In this document: one piece after another, positions 11,199-22,771 of the stretch | Position numbering within the stretch: the stretch's first letter is position 1 | How the letters are laid out: each line of letters begins with the position of its first letter | Origin: Syngnathus acus | Lineage: Eukaryota > Chordata > Actinopteri > Syngnathiformes > Syngnathidae | Reading direction: 5' to 3' | DNA: 64,000 nt | NCBI RefSeq assembly: GCF_901709675.1 | Contig: NC_051102.1 | Span: 6,979,412-7,043,411 of the forward strand | Translations under genes and position numbers: made by a program | The notes under the pieces: model-generated | What the model saw: the letters and a program-made list of their open reading frames with translations, nothing else | What the model was told of the DNA's origin: nothing | Databases searched by the model: none

Positions 11199-13064
11199 CT
11201 TATTTTGGTCACATTCATTTTTTTAACCCGCCAAATTCTACACAGTTTTTTTACATTTCTATCAATCTATTCAAAATAAAATAATAACTTTTTGCTAAAA
11301 TGAAATTATAATGTATGAATCGGTATTCACTGTATTTAACCGTGTGGATCGTTAATATCATCATCCAAGGTTATCGTTGTCCTTGTATGGTGTCAGCCAC
11401 AACAAACAATAAAGTGAAAGTTAAAAAAAAAAAAAGAACCCACTAAGCTTGTTTCTGTTTTCTTACCCAGCGTCAAGTCAAACAGGTCCAATTACATACA
11501 GGCACAATACAAGAACAGACAGGAGGAACAGAGTAAAATCGATTTATTTAGATTTTTAAGATGGTCCATTATTAAATAAACTGAAATTGACATGCTTTTA
11601 TATTTCTATACAGTGAGAAGAGCGTTGCAATGTTCATGCGTACTTTTTGATGTTTGCAGCAGACACCTGACAGACTTCATTTGCCAATATGGCTTCTTCT
11701 TGCATTGTCCACAAAGGTTAACGGCGCATGTGGTTAGCAGCAACTTTGACACCGCTTTGGGGCGTATAGTGCGGGTAGGCAGTTACAATTCTCTTTTGTG
11801 TGACATGGATGTAACTTCTACAGTTGTTGGATGCTTAACTGGCACATGAGCATGAAAAGAAGTTGACCAACCTAAAGTCAAAGTAAACCCACTTGATGAC
11901 GCCTGGCCTGACAGATAATGTAACACATGCTATTTTTACTGGTGAAATTGTTTGAAATGTCATTACTGTATTGCTCATATTGTGTAATATTAATTAGTGC
12001 CATATTGTTAGCCTAATCCCACAACTGCCCAAGTTACTTTTTAAACGTACTGTCACAATATCAATTAAATCCACCAATGTGCTGGCTTAAACTGTTTGCA
12101 ATTGGACTCTAGTTGAATTTGTTGTCATCAATAGATGACATTTTAGGCGAACGATATTTCAACAGATTTAATTCGTTCTCCCCCAGAAAACAATTGTAGT
12201 ACCTAAAACAGCATAAAGTCAAAGAGTAAACATATTTTGGAGAAATTTAGTCACAATGAAAGACTATTTTTGCTGCGACTGTTCAAGTAAGTTCACCTGC
12301 CACCACGCTCAGCTACATGCTAATCATGTTCATTGATATCATTTTAAATTGTACCACTTTTGGGCCTTCCTCGAGAACCCAATTCGGGTTTTTTTTGCAG
12401 TGCCATTTTTATATTTTAAATATGAACAAATAAACAGGTTTATTTCCCGTGATGTTTTTCTTTTGACGGAATTTTTGCTGGTCCGCTCACCAAAAACAAC
12501 AAAAACCCAGAGGAAAAGCAAAACACCCTGAAGTAATCCTTCAACTCTGCCACATTTTTTTCGCAGAAAGTTTCTTGTCAAATGGATTTGTTGTTTTTAA
12601 TTGTTTTCAAAAAATTAACAATTATTTCCCACTTTTGACAGATTTTACGAGCATTTCTTTCCAAATATTTGTCGAAGGTTTCTTACTTATTATTGTTTGT
12701 ATGTTAACAAATGCTGCGTGCTAATCTATTACGCGGAGCCCTGGCTGATAGCTTAAGATTTCGTGTACAGCAACATGGATTACTTTGGTATATTAGTGCA
12801 TAGACGCCACTTGATCTTTTAGCCTTTACTGTGAGATGAAGTCACACGCTCAGCCAGCAGATGTCGCTAAATGCCTTATGACTGACCTTGTCAAGCAGCT
12901 GAGTGCCTTGCTATTGTGCAAATAGTTTCAAAGAGGTCTGAAGGACAGAGGGAGAAAATGCCTCCTGAGTACGACTGGTCGCCTTCCACCTGCGCATCCA
13001 CGAAGCGTGGTCTTGCTAAGTAGCGTAGCATCCGTGGTGGAGTACTTAGTCCGGTCTCGAATGT
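11199..13064. other. Convergent spacer between endoU (+) and cc2d1b (-)
   Basis: This holds the 3' UTRs of two genes that face each other. The rest is AT-rich with no reading frame that looks like a protein. The last coding segment or 3' UTR of cc2d1b may reach to about 12900; see the cc2d1b entry. Confidence 0.5.
11408..11413 (+). terminator. Poly(A) signal of the endoU gene
   Basis: AATAAA lies about 210 bp past the stop codon and is followed within 10 bp by an A-run. An alternative AATAAA is at 11275-11280. Confidence 0.55.
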
Positions 13065-16000
13065 CTAGACGAGAAGCTTTGAGAGACAAAGAGAGACGAT
13101 GAGAAGCGGTGACGATGCAAACGTGTGGCGGTGTGATGAGTGCGTTACCAGCGACTGCTCCACCACCAGCCAGCGCACAGTGCTCGCCTGCGTGTCCTGC
13201 CCGTTCAGAGGCTCCCGGAGGCGGACGCGGACTTCCACGCGACCGCCAGTAGGCTTGCGGCCATCCATCACCTACCGGGAAAGAGGCCATTAAAAGAGAC
13301 ATGCACCCCCGCCACACATACACACAATTAAAAACAATTCCCACATATTTTCGCAAGTTGGGTGCTGCAATTGTCACAACAACAAAGATGTTGGCGCTTT
13401 ACCTCGACAATTTCCCTGATTTCACTCTGGGACTCGAGCTGTTCCAGCTTCACGTGTGCCGTCCCGATGGGCTTGTCGCTCCGCAGGAAGCCACTTTGCA
13501 TGACACGCACAGGAAATGTTAGCGGGACCAGTGCTGCGTCACAAGACAGTCACTGTCACATCTGCTTGTGATATTTTTATTATGGATTGTTTTTCTGCCA
13601 GTCCTTTAATAAGAACCTCAATTTCGAATCTTCAAGACTAGTGTGTGTGCATTCTTGCGTCATAGGTTTCAGTTGTTACTGCTTTTACTTTGGTAGGCTT
13701 CCACTTCCTGTCATATGTGGAAAACGTCTTGTGTCTAAATATGGTCAAATTGCTCCATTTCACAATGTATATTAATTGTCTGTCCCTAAGCGGTACAGGA
13801 AATGGATGGATGGATGGATGTTACAAAATGGTCTATTTTGTTGTTCTGACAAATCTGTGTGGAGAAGTTGCTGCCTATTTGGAAAGTCTATATTTGTGTG
13901 TGAAAACGGTAAGGTTAAATTGGGTTCTCCGCAAAAGACTCACCCTTTGTGCAGCAGCTCCAGTTTGAGGCCTTTGGATGTCACTACCCTCCTGAAGCCG
14001 CGGTGGTTGCGATTGATTGACAGGCTGAAGCTCTGGTTGTACTCTGGTCCAAGACAAAGGTGTGAGTAATGTAGGGGAGGGATCATCACTTGCGAGGAGT
14101 CTAACCTGGACAGTTGCTGTTCTTTATGACGTTGGTTTTGTGTCTCTGTGGTTGCTCCTGGAAGCAATGAACCAATGTGAGCAGTGAGAAGACTGTATCA
14201 AAGAGGAGATAATGAAGCTCTGGGATGGCTCACCGTGCTAGGGTAGGGGAAGTCGAACTTGATGTAAGCGTCAAGGTCGTTTGATTGGATGCCTGCGGAG
14301 GAGAGAAGTGTCATGCGCTTTCATCAAGAGCCTCGATGTGTGTGTGTGTGCGTGTGTGAGCATGCATACCACTGGGTGCAGGAAGATTCATCCCTTTCAC
14401 AATAACCACCACCATCTCAGTGCTGCTGAGATCTGGGAACATCCTGTGAAAAATGCAGCAGCAAATGTAGTAGCTGTCAAACTGCGCAGCTACTAAAAAT
14501 GGTCAACTATCAATATGTAGCAGCTGTTATTAGTATTTAGCAGTGTGATGTTTGCTCACCTAACTGTGTGGAAGGTTCGGTCCTCAAAATGATGTTTAGG
14601 GGGAGGCAGCCCCTTGGCTTGAGACATCTTGAGGAACTCAATACTCTTCTTACACGACTCCGCCATCTTCTCAAACCTGACAGAGATGCAGACGCGTTTA
14701 TCCAGTGGATGCACCACGCGTATTTGGATTATTATTCCTTACTTGGTGGTCTCCGTAATGTTTCCCATGTGGGTGAATTGCTTGGAGTGAGTCAAACATT
14801 TCTAACAGGAGACACAAGAGCCATACAGAACAATGGCAAAAAGAAGGGTCGGTCATACGTGGATACCTCGCGTTGCTCTTTTAGGATCTTGGCCAACTGC
14901 GCGTAGAGCTGCTCCGCCTTCTTCGAAAGCCCCACGTCGCTGTGGTGCACTAGGACAAAGTCCTCATCCTCGTCACCGGGGGGCGAGGGCACCTGGCAGC
15001 CAACACCCCCGTTCAGACATTTATATCACGGGTCCATCCATACTGGCGTTATTATTCGTCGCTTCTTACCGCACTGATGTCCACAGCTTTTCCGCTGCGC
15101 GCCGCCTCCACCATGACCTCGAGACCCTTGGCGATGCGCAGGAAGCTCTTGGCCTGCTCCATATCGTTCTTTTGCTTGGCGTGAAGCGCTGCCTTCATGT
15201 ACTGCTTGCGGCGGCCCTCGAGGAATGCCAGCTGCTGTGCCGCTGCAGAACCAAGGAGAGGTAGTCCTAGAAGTTGAAGACGTAGTACGAGTAGGTGTGG
15301 TTGTGGAAGAAGAAACCGATCAAGTAAAGAAGTAGACAAAGCGGGAGACAGAAGTGGAATTTTTCAACAGCTGTGACAGCAGGACTAACCTGCAGCTGAG
15401 AGATCTCTGGCGGATGTTCTCTCGGGCGAAACAGACGGAGATCTTCTGCGACCTCGTGACGCAGCCGGGACGCTTAGTGTGGTCTTCTTTGGCTGCAAAG
15501 GAAACTTCAAACGTTAGCCTCTTTCACGCAGTGATGCTGCAAAATTGCAGTGTTAGAACTGAGCTCGAAATGAGAACACTCAAACAGAGAGAGCTAATTT
15601 CTTTCAAAAGAAGAAACCAGTGTTAGGGCGCACAGTTGCATCAATATCTTTCTGTGTTAAAAAAAACAACAACCACCCCACCTCCACCTCATTTTCCTCT
15701 TCTTCCTCATCTGCACTTGCATCATCGGTAGTTGAGAGCTTTGAGGCAGCCTCCAGGGCAGCGACCACGCCTTGCTCGGTCGTCGTGGCCTTCTGGCCCG
15801 GAATGGGAGGAAAGCCTGTTGGAAAAACAAACAAAATAAACCCTCCCTTCATTATTTCCTGAATGTTGCAAAACGACAAATCACTCGAGAACGTCACCTG
15901 GGGGAACGGGAAGCTCATCAAAGTTGACCGCTTTTCCCGCTTTGTGAGATCGGATGGCGCTCTGGTATTGCTGGCGACCGGTCGAGTAAGCTTACGGTTA

Positions 16001-18688
16001 GCGTATGTGAATTGATGTTAACAGGCAGAGAAGCACACTTTTGTCATTTGCACCTTAGCGATACGGTCGTGCATGCGGGCCTTGCGCTCGTCCCCGCCGG
16101 CTTTGGCTTGAGCCGACGCCTCGATGTACTTGGCTCGCCTCTGCTCCAGCGCCTCCAGTACATTCCCAGGAGCCGACAGGGCTAATGAGCGGGACGACAA
16201 CAGTCAGTTCGGACAATTTGTATTAATGAAATGTTACCGAGGCACCTGGAGCTTCTGCAGCCGGTCCGGGTACTTGACTGTTTTGCTTGACTGGCGTTGC
16301 GCTGCCACTTGTGCCTTGTGAATACAAGAAAGCAGGAAAACAAATGTTTCTTCAACTGAAGTCATGTAAAATTTGCGATTAGTCGATTGCTGAAAACGTA
16401 ATAAGGTAGAAACAAACTTGGCAGTTTCTGTTTCCATCGTCATAACACACATTTTTCCGGGAGCGTTGAAAGTCAAAATGCACTCAAGAAGTTCTCTTTT
16501 TTTCAAAATGGCCAGCATTAAAAGAGTTCAATAAAAACAATTTTAACAATGCGAAAACCAACCTGGAGGAGGAGGCAGGCCGCTCAGGTCGACAGCTTGT
16601 CCTTGTTTCAAGGCCTCGATCACGGAATCGAACTTCTGCATGAAAATGGGCAAAAAGGATGTTTGTTTTGGCGCCTATATTATTAGAGACTTAGCAAGCC
16701 CTCGTCAGGACTTTTGATTTGAGGTAAGTCAATGTTTGTCTTTTCAAATGAGGTGATAAGGACATAAAAAACTGATGTGGAATTCCCTTACCATGATGTT
16801 TCAACTCTGTGTTTTTAACAATCAAAACATCTTGCCATAGTGGAGGTAACAACAACAATGTGCATCATGCTCATCGGATTCATTCAACCGCCCATGTGTG
16901 TTATTTGTATGTACCTTGCTGGTCCTGAAGTAAACCATGGCTCGCTCCGCCTCTCCTGCCTTCTTGGCTGCCAAAGCAGCCATTTTGTACTCTCGCTGCC
17001 TTTGCACCAACAGCGTTGCCACACGCTCATTTGCTGCAACAGCAATGAAAAGCTGGTTTTCCTTCATGTGTGGTCATTTTGATGCTAGTTGCAACTGCTT
17101 TGTTTACTTGAATTGACTGACCATTCCTATTAGCGGTTGGCGAGATGTCTGCCTGCTCCTGTGAAGGCTCCGCCTGCTCCTGTGAAGGCTCCGCCTGCTC
17201 CTGTGAAGGCTCCGCCTGCTCCTGTGAAGGATCCGCCTGCTCCTGTGAAGGATCCGCCTGCTCCTGTGAAGGATCCGCCTGCTCTTGTGAAGTATGGGCT
17301 TGCTCCCGTGAAGTATGGGCTTGTTCCTGTGACGGATGGGCCTGCTCCTCTGACGGATGGGCCTGCTCCTCTGACGGATGGGCCTGCGCCGAATCCGCCT
17401 GCTCCTGTGATGGCTCATCAGCGAGTGCTAGCATGGAGGCAGATGAGTGCAGTTCCTCCTCTTCGCCATCAGGCGCGATGATTTCAGGAGGTGAGGGCAG
17501 AGCTGGGGTTACACTAGGGGCGGCACTTGGCGTGGCGCTCTTAGTTCCCGTGGAGACCGGTGGAGGAATCTCCGCCTCGCTCACTTGGCGGCCTTTCTTG
17601 ACAGCAGTCAGCATGGACTCCATCGTCTGAAAATATGAGACATTACTGTCACAATATACGAAAACAGAATATATGATGCAAGATGAGTCACACCTTTAGC
17701 CCACGCTCGATCCGGCGGGATTTGGCGCCCTCGCCCGCCGTCTTGGCATTGTGCAGTGCCGTCTTGTACATGGCGAGCCGCTCTTCTAATGTGTGCTGCA
17801 CACTGCCAGGCACAGCTGCCACAACAGACAGGCTCTTTTCCTGTCAACATAAGCAGATCAAAGTTTGTCATAGGTGCCTAATTTGACACGTTTCAAACTC
17901 ATAGAAAAAGTATTTATCAAGTAGTCACTCATAAATCGAAGTACAACTGTACCTAAAATGGCTGAATGGTTAAATGAAATCTTTTCAAAGTCACGTCAAC
18001 AGTGTGGACCTGTGAGGAAGGTTCAACGATAGTTACCGCAGATGAAGAAGAAACACCTCGGGGCTGCTCGCCTTCGTCGCCCACCACTTCCTGTAGCTCC
18101 GCCTAGCAGGAGAAAAAAAACCCAGACAAAGCAGCCAATGAGAAGAAAACACAACAACCTAAGCCACATCAAAAGAAAAAGAGCAAACCAGGAGGTCTTC
18201 ATCATCCTCTAGATTGTCATCATCTTCATCCTCGTCAACATCTCGCATACACTCATCTGCCATTTTGGCGATGTCCTCCATGGGAAGCGGGCCTGTTACC
18301 CAAACCATGTGAAGAATTATTCACAAATCACACAACAGTCCCCATTGAAGGCCCAGGTTCAAAACTCCCTGATGTATTGCGTCGTGTAACTCACTCCTTC
18401 CCTTGTGCTTGGCTTTTCCCCCAGGACCCGAGGCCGCTTTGCCTCCAGTGATGGCAGCCAGCTCAGCCTCCAAGTCCGGGTCGTCCAAACCCTCATCGGC
18501 CCCCATCGTCATCATGTCCTCGGGGTCCATATCTACAAACAGGCCCATCTAAGCAGCAGAGGAAAAGCCGGACTTGAGTTTTTCTTTTTATAACAGGGTC
18601 TTTGCGTCACTCTTGTTGTTGTTACCTGCTTGGCAGCGGCGGCGCCCCTGCCTTTGGGGAGGGGCTCTCTCCTCTTCTTGCCGAACAT
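13065..18688 (-). CDS. cc2d1b: Coiled-coil and C2 domain protein 1B (ESCRT-III/CHMP4 regulator)
   Basis: CC2D1/Lgd proteins bind CHMP4 through DM14 repeats and control ESCRT-III assembly in endosomes and at the reforming nuclear envelope. Coding exons, high to low: 18626-18688, 18395-18548, 18189-18292, 18037-18102, 17694-17840, 17122-17626, 16915-17033, 16563-16635, 16246-16314, 16054-16181, 15898-15970, 15688-15815, 15390-15492, 15070-15242, 14867-14992, 14743-14801, 14560-14676, 14370-14443, 14234-14292, 14106-14157, 13944-14043, 13403-13493, 13149-13271. Four DM14 repeats sit near residues 140-178, 347-386, 435-476 and 580-635; the C2 domain is about 745-895 (e.g. FPDLSST, KFDFPYP, GFRR). 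The start (PKGRGAAAAKQMGLF) and the short C-terminus favour CC2D1B over CC2D1A. The 3' end is uncertain: reading on from exon 23 stops at 13065 (about 929 aa), but a donor (CTG|GTAACG) allows a further exon. Exons 13 and 22 (acceptor GCAAAG) are less sure. Confidence 0.85.
13778..13820 (+). repeat. Retrotransposon-like 3' tail with GGAT/ATGG tandem
   Basis: GTCTGTCCCTAAGCGGTACA followed by (ATGG)n, in a cc2d1b intron, looks like the 3' end of a non-LTR retrotransposon common in fish. Only the tail is recognisable, so this is a fragment. The family assignment rests on memory of similar tails. Confidence 0.4.
17150..17416 (-). repeat. cc2d1b: 21-bp coding minisatellite in cc2d1b exon 6
   Basis: About 13 tandem copies of a 21-bp unit encode heptapeptides of the form (D/E/H)(P/T)S(Q/E/R)EQA, residues about 249-337. 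The right-hand copies are diverged and one is short (DSAQA); the left-hand copies (DPSQEQA x3, EPSQEQA x3) are almost identical, pointing to recent expansion there. It lies in the linker between DM14 repeats 1 and 2, so it lengthens a disordered region and spares the domains. Confidence 0.9.
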
Positions 18689-20029
18689 GTTCGTTGAAAG
18701 TTGCTCGTCAACGATATACCGCGGAAACAAACTAAAAGACACAACGAGTGAACGTGTGAGTGAAGTAGTCTTCCTTCAACCCAGCTTTGCTCTTTTACAA
18801 TTAAAATCATGTGAGCGGCTGTCAGGTGCCTCTCCTCGAACACGCAAACACTGAGTGGTGACGTTAGCCCTGTGGCAAGCCGTTAGCTTACGTACTAACT
18901 TACAAGTGAATTCATGAACCGACTAAAAAGAACACCGGTTTAGCAAGAATAACCAATACCAAAACCTGTCGAATTGTGTGCTTTACCTGCTCGTCCACCA
19001 TATTATTAGTAACTGTACTTTTCTTCCTAGAAGAACTTGTTCTTCTTCATCGTCTCGAGCGTGACAAGCTAGGTGGGACTGTGGATCACTGCTGCCCCCA
19101 TCAGGTCGTTACCCTTATTGCACATTTTACAGGTCAGAAGCGCAGATGGGGACCACTTGGACCGTCTGACTTGATTTTATCTCTAATCTCCTCAGAGGAA
19201 ACTGATCCAGACGAAATAAAATAAGATGACTGAGTGCCAACTTCGTTTGTCTAATTGAGACACATCTCAATAGGCATTTTTTACACACACTTTTAAAATG
19301 TATGCAAATCCACCACAAAAGAAATGTACCAAGCCCGGTGGTGTAAGTATTATTTATTATAAAATGTCACATTTACAGTGAAAGCTCCTTGGGTCCAGAT
19401 GAGTGTTGAGACTCATTATTACATCACCAGATCACATTAGCTACGATTGTCTCCAGCCTCATCTACTGAAACTGTAACATCATGTGTAGAGAAAATATAA
19501 ACCCACAAATTTAGATATCAGAATAAGAAGCATGATGCAATGTTATCAAATAAGAGCCAATCTGACACATTTGTGACTCACAATCCCATGGAAGTATTTT
19601 AGTTTAGTTTCTTTGTAATTGCGTGATTAAGATATAATTGCATCATTTGCTGAATCGCGTCACTACAAAGTAATGATATGACGTTTTCTTAATATTTCAC
19701 GTGATGTATTCTCCCAAACTTTTTTAAATCATATTAACAACCAATGTGGTATAGTGATGGGACCAAACGTTTGTGACAAATTGTTTCAAACCCCTCTCTG
19801 TGGTAAATTCAAATTAAAACCTGAGAATCTGTATTTTCCTCTCTTCATCCCTGCAAACAACTACATGATGTGGGTACTTGTCCAAAAGTACCACATTAGC
19901 CATCGTCATGTTTAGCACAAGAGGTAAACAATGGCTCCTTCTCTCTGCGAGGGAGTCATGAGGCTCAAAGAGAGGATGCAATGAAACACACACACACACA
20001 CACACACACACCTCCACTTGTACTTTTCC
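18689..20029. other. cc2d1b promoter / alg3 3' flank
   Basis: Both flanking genes read leftward. The part next to 18688 should contain the cc2d1b 5' UTR and promoter (a candidate splice donor to an upstream non-coding exon was not resolved). The right part is the alg3 3' UTR, with a (CA)12 run at 19987-20010. GCTGCCCCCATCAG near 19091 is another weak CTCF-like word. No other coding sequence was seen. Confidence 0.5.
19987..20010. repeat. (CA)n microsatellite
   Basis: Twelve CA units immediately downstream of the alg3 stop codon, so within its 3' UTR. Confidence 0.9.
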
Positions 20030-22771
20030 TCATTGGCATTTGTCTTTCGTGGGTCCTTTTGCGTGCGTTCGAGTTGGGGCTGAGGGAAGGGCCGGCGGGG
20101 CCAGCCACAGACAGAGGAGAATGACGACGTGGCACACGTGAAGGGCTATGGAGCTGCTGCAAGTCGAAGGGTAGGTGTTCCACGAAAGCTCAACGAGACC
20201 CAAGATGAGGACCCTAAAGGCAGTGTTACATCTTATCATTTGAATTCTGCCATGTTGAATTATTTGTCATCTTACCTGAGCAGATGAGCCATCTTTTTAA
20301 CTCCTCCACTCCACAGCAGGAAGGGCAACGTGTGGAAGTACCAAACGTAGAACTGGTAATGCAATGATCGACTGAAGCACATGCCTATGAAGTTGGAGGT
20401 AAACAGGACGAGCACGATTTGTGATTGGCAGTTAAGGTCAGACAGAACACTTGGGAAATCTTTTCCACTGAGGGACATATTGAGAAAAGGCGTGGAGTTG
20501 CAAACTACTCAGACTCCTGCACATGAAGGATATGGTTGACGGTGTTCTTCTGAGCTGGGACTTTCCTTTTGCCAGGATTCTTTAAGAGTTCCAGGGGGCT
20601 TTCTCCAGATCTTAGAAAAAATACATCACGACACTTTTTAACACTTGATAAGTAAAGACCAGAGGTACTTATTATAAAAAGTAACCTAAATTTGAGTCCT
20701 AACCTCTGCGAGAACCCCACCACCACACACATTTTATTTGAACAATAAACTTGGCTCACCTCTTCCAGCGGCGGAGGGCAAAGAGCAGCAGGCTCAGCAG
20801 GTGAGCTGCCAGTAGGAGGAAGTGGAAGGAACGGTTCAAAAAGAGCCACTCGGGCAGGAAGCGCCAGTTGACGGTCCACTTGAACATAAACTGACGCCCC
20901 AAGTCGAAAGCTCGAGTCAAGTAGCCGACGGGATTCTCCAGGAGGAAAGGCAGACCCAACAAAAGCTGTAAAATAGCACTTGTTAGAAATCCCCTTGAGA
21001 AAATGCAATTATGAGCAGCAATGTACATTATTTACCTGTATGGCTGCACATAGACCAAGTTTTGGGATTGTCTTGATTAAACCAAACTCAGACAGCAGGA
21101 GGAAAAGTAGTCCCGGGGCAAACAGGAGCACGTTCATTTTCACAGACACTGCTAAACTGTCAGAAAGAGAGGAAGACTGGCCTGTAAATTGAAAACAGCC
21201 CTCATTTCACAGGTTGGCAACATACAAGGAAATGCATGGAATCAGCTTTGACTTGCCTGTAAATGCCACAGCCCAGAGACCAGCGTCCATCGATGAAAAG
21301 GTTCACAGCCGCAAACAGCAGCATCATGGCCACCGGATCGTTGAACAAACGCAGCACGAAGATGGAGTGGATCCGATAGGAGGCGCAGCACATGAAGAAG
21401 AACACATAGGGAGGAACCTGGGACAAGATGAGAATTGAAATTAAGCAACATTTTGGCCAATAATGAAATTCGAGTCCAAAATACTCAGTACCTTTTTGGT
21501 ACGGCAGTATATTCTGAAAACCAGAAGCAGCGTGATGAGGTAGAACACAGCAAAAACATATTGGCCCAGGCGGATGTTCGCCCCAGAGCCGGTGATGTAG
21601 TAAAGAACTGTGAAGATGTACACAAAGCCGGCCGGGTACCTGCAACAACAATAAAGCACGACTTCAATTCTGCGTTGTTTTATACATGGATCACTCGAAG
21701 CAGCCCGGTAGGACTTACACTAAGGGGCCGGTGTCTCCTTTAAGCTCGGTGTAGTCATAGGTGCCATTGATGACTCCCTCCACTTCATCCATGTAAGCCT
21801 TCCAGTCTATTTCAGTGTCTGCAAGACAGCAGTTTGACTTTTTAAGCAAAATACTGTCCTTGTCGCATCAAAAAAAGCATTCTGTGTGCATTACATTTCA
21901 CAAGCATCACTGTCCAAAATTTATTTACACAAATAACTTTTTGCCATTTATCTGATGTGCTTGCATCTTATGTATCCATATTTCTTGAGAGAGTTTTGTC
22001 TGGTCGTGTGCTTGGAAACCTAACAGAGTAGTTCATTGATTCTCAAAGTGCTTCCTCTAGTGTTACATAAAACCACTTAATTAAATGTGCATGAGTATTT
22101 GTTGTTGTGTATATGTATTGCTATTACGTTTCAGAAAAAATTGCACCTGCTGCTGAACCTAAAAAACTCAGATTTTAAAAAAATGTAAAAATGTGTTTGT
22201 GTAATTATTCAAGCAGGTTTTTTGCGCAGTGTTAATGTTGAAATTGTTTTTTTCTGGGGGAGAGGGGGATACTTGGTGTAAAAAGTCAGTTATTTTCAAA
22301 TTTTTCAATGTGCCTTGGGGTCAATAAAAGTTGGGAAACACTACTGGACTGTAAATAAATACGACACTTTCTAAACGGCGATAGTAGAGGCATTTTTGGC
22401 AGTTAAAAAAGAGTTTATCCAAGTTTCAAGTTGACAAGCTAGTATTAGTATGCCATGCGTCGGCTGTAAATTCCATTTGACAGGTGGTTAGCTACGCGTT
22501 CGTGCTAAGGCTAGCCTTGTAGCATTCAGGTACGTCCGTTAAGAGGGTACTGTGCCAGAGCATGCTACCTAGCCCCGAGCTACTTACATGCCACTTTCTG
22601 AATGACCCACACATTAATCCCGATTTCTAAGAACCACAAGACGGACACCACTAAGAAGGTATATTCGGTCTTGAAGAGGACTAAATGCTTTTCCTGCCAA
22701 AGCGTTTGAAGCGTCCTCCACACAGGAGACGGGGAGCCGGGGGGCTTTTTCCTCCCTACTCCACCAGCCAT
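20030..22771 (-). CDS. alg3: Dol-P-Man:Man5GlcNAc2-PP-Dol alpha-1,3-mannosyltransferase
   Basis: ALG3 adds the first mannose on the lumenal side of the ER to the dolichol-linked N-glycan precursor (Man5 to Man6), using dolichol-phosphate-mannose. It is a multi-pass ER membrane enzyme. Nine exons, high to low: 22588-22771, 21719-21818, 21492-21639, 21257-21417, 21036-21156, 20760-20965, 20534-20610, 20276-20420, 20030-20213; phases close to 441 residues (human 438). Family words seen are [73 protein letters not shown] and [15 protein letters not shown]. The conserved start is MAGGVGRKK at 22771; an in-frame ATG 66 bp upstream also exists. Two introns are non-canonical: intron 4 has a GC donor, and intron 7 has AT-AC ends with U12-type signals. 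Confidence 0.95.
20421..20533 (-). other. alg3: U12-type AT-AC intron of alg3 (intron 7)
   Basis: On the minus strand exon 7 ends AACC and the intron opens ATATCCTT, the U12 5' splice-site consensus. It closes with GCCAATCAC, and the word ACCTTAAC, close to the U12 branch consensus TCCTTAAC, sits about 11 nt before the end. Splicing here joins C to AA to give Gln and restores NQIV...LFTSNFIG, as in vertebrate ALG3. No usable GT-AG pair gives that protein. Confidence 0.85.
21157..21256 (-). other. alg3: GC-AG intron of alg3 (intron 4)
   Basis: The donor reads TACAG|GCAAGT, the usual strong context of GC-AG introns, and the acceptor TGACAG|TTTAGC. The join gives ...[10 protein letters not shown], matching the family; no GT is in a position to replace the GC. 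Confidence 0.8.

Noticed and set aside
14865-14867. Possible second U12 intron (donor GTATCCACG) in cc2d1b
   Set aside because: The donor matches only the first six U12 positions and no TTCCTTAAC-type branch word lies before the acceptor, so an ordinary intron is more likely.
17150-17416. Tandem repeat that could suggest a CRISPR array
   Set aside because: The 21-bp units are directly adjacent with no unique spacers, and they encode protein in a eukaryotic exon.
17137-17630. Long open frames on the plus strand (CSCEGSA and APVKDPP repeats)
   Set aside because: They are the reverse reading of the cc2d1b minisatellite. The minus frame is in phase with the flanking DM14 exons and has matching splice sites.
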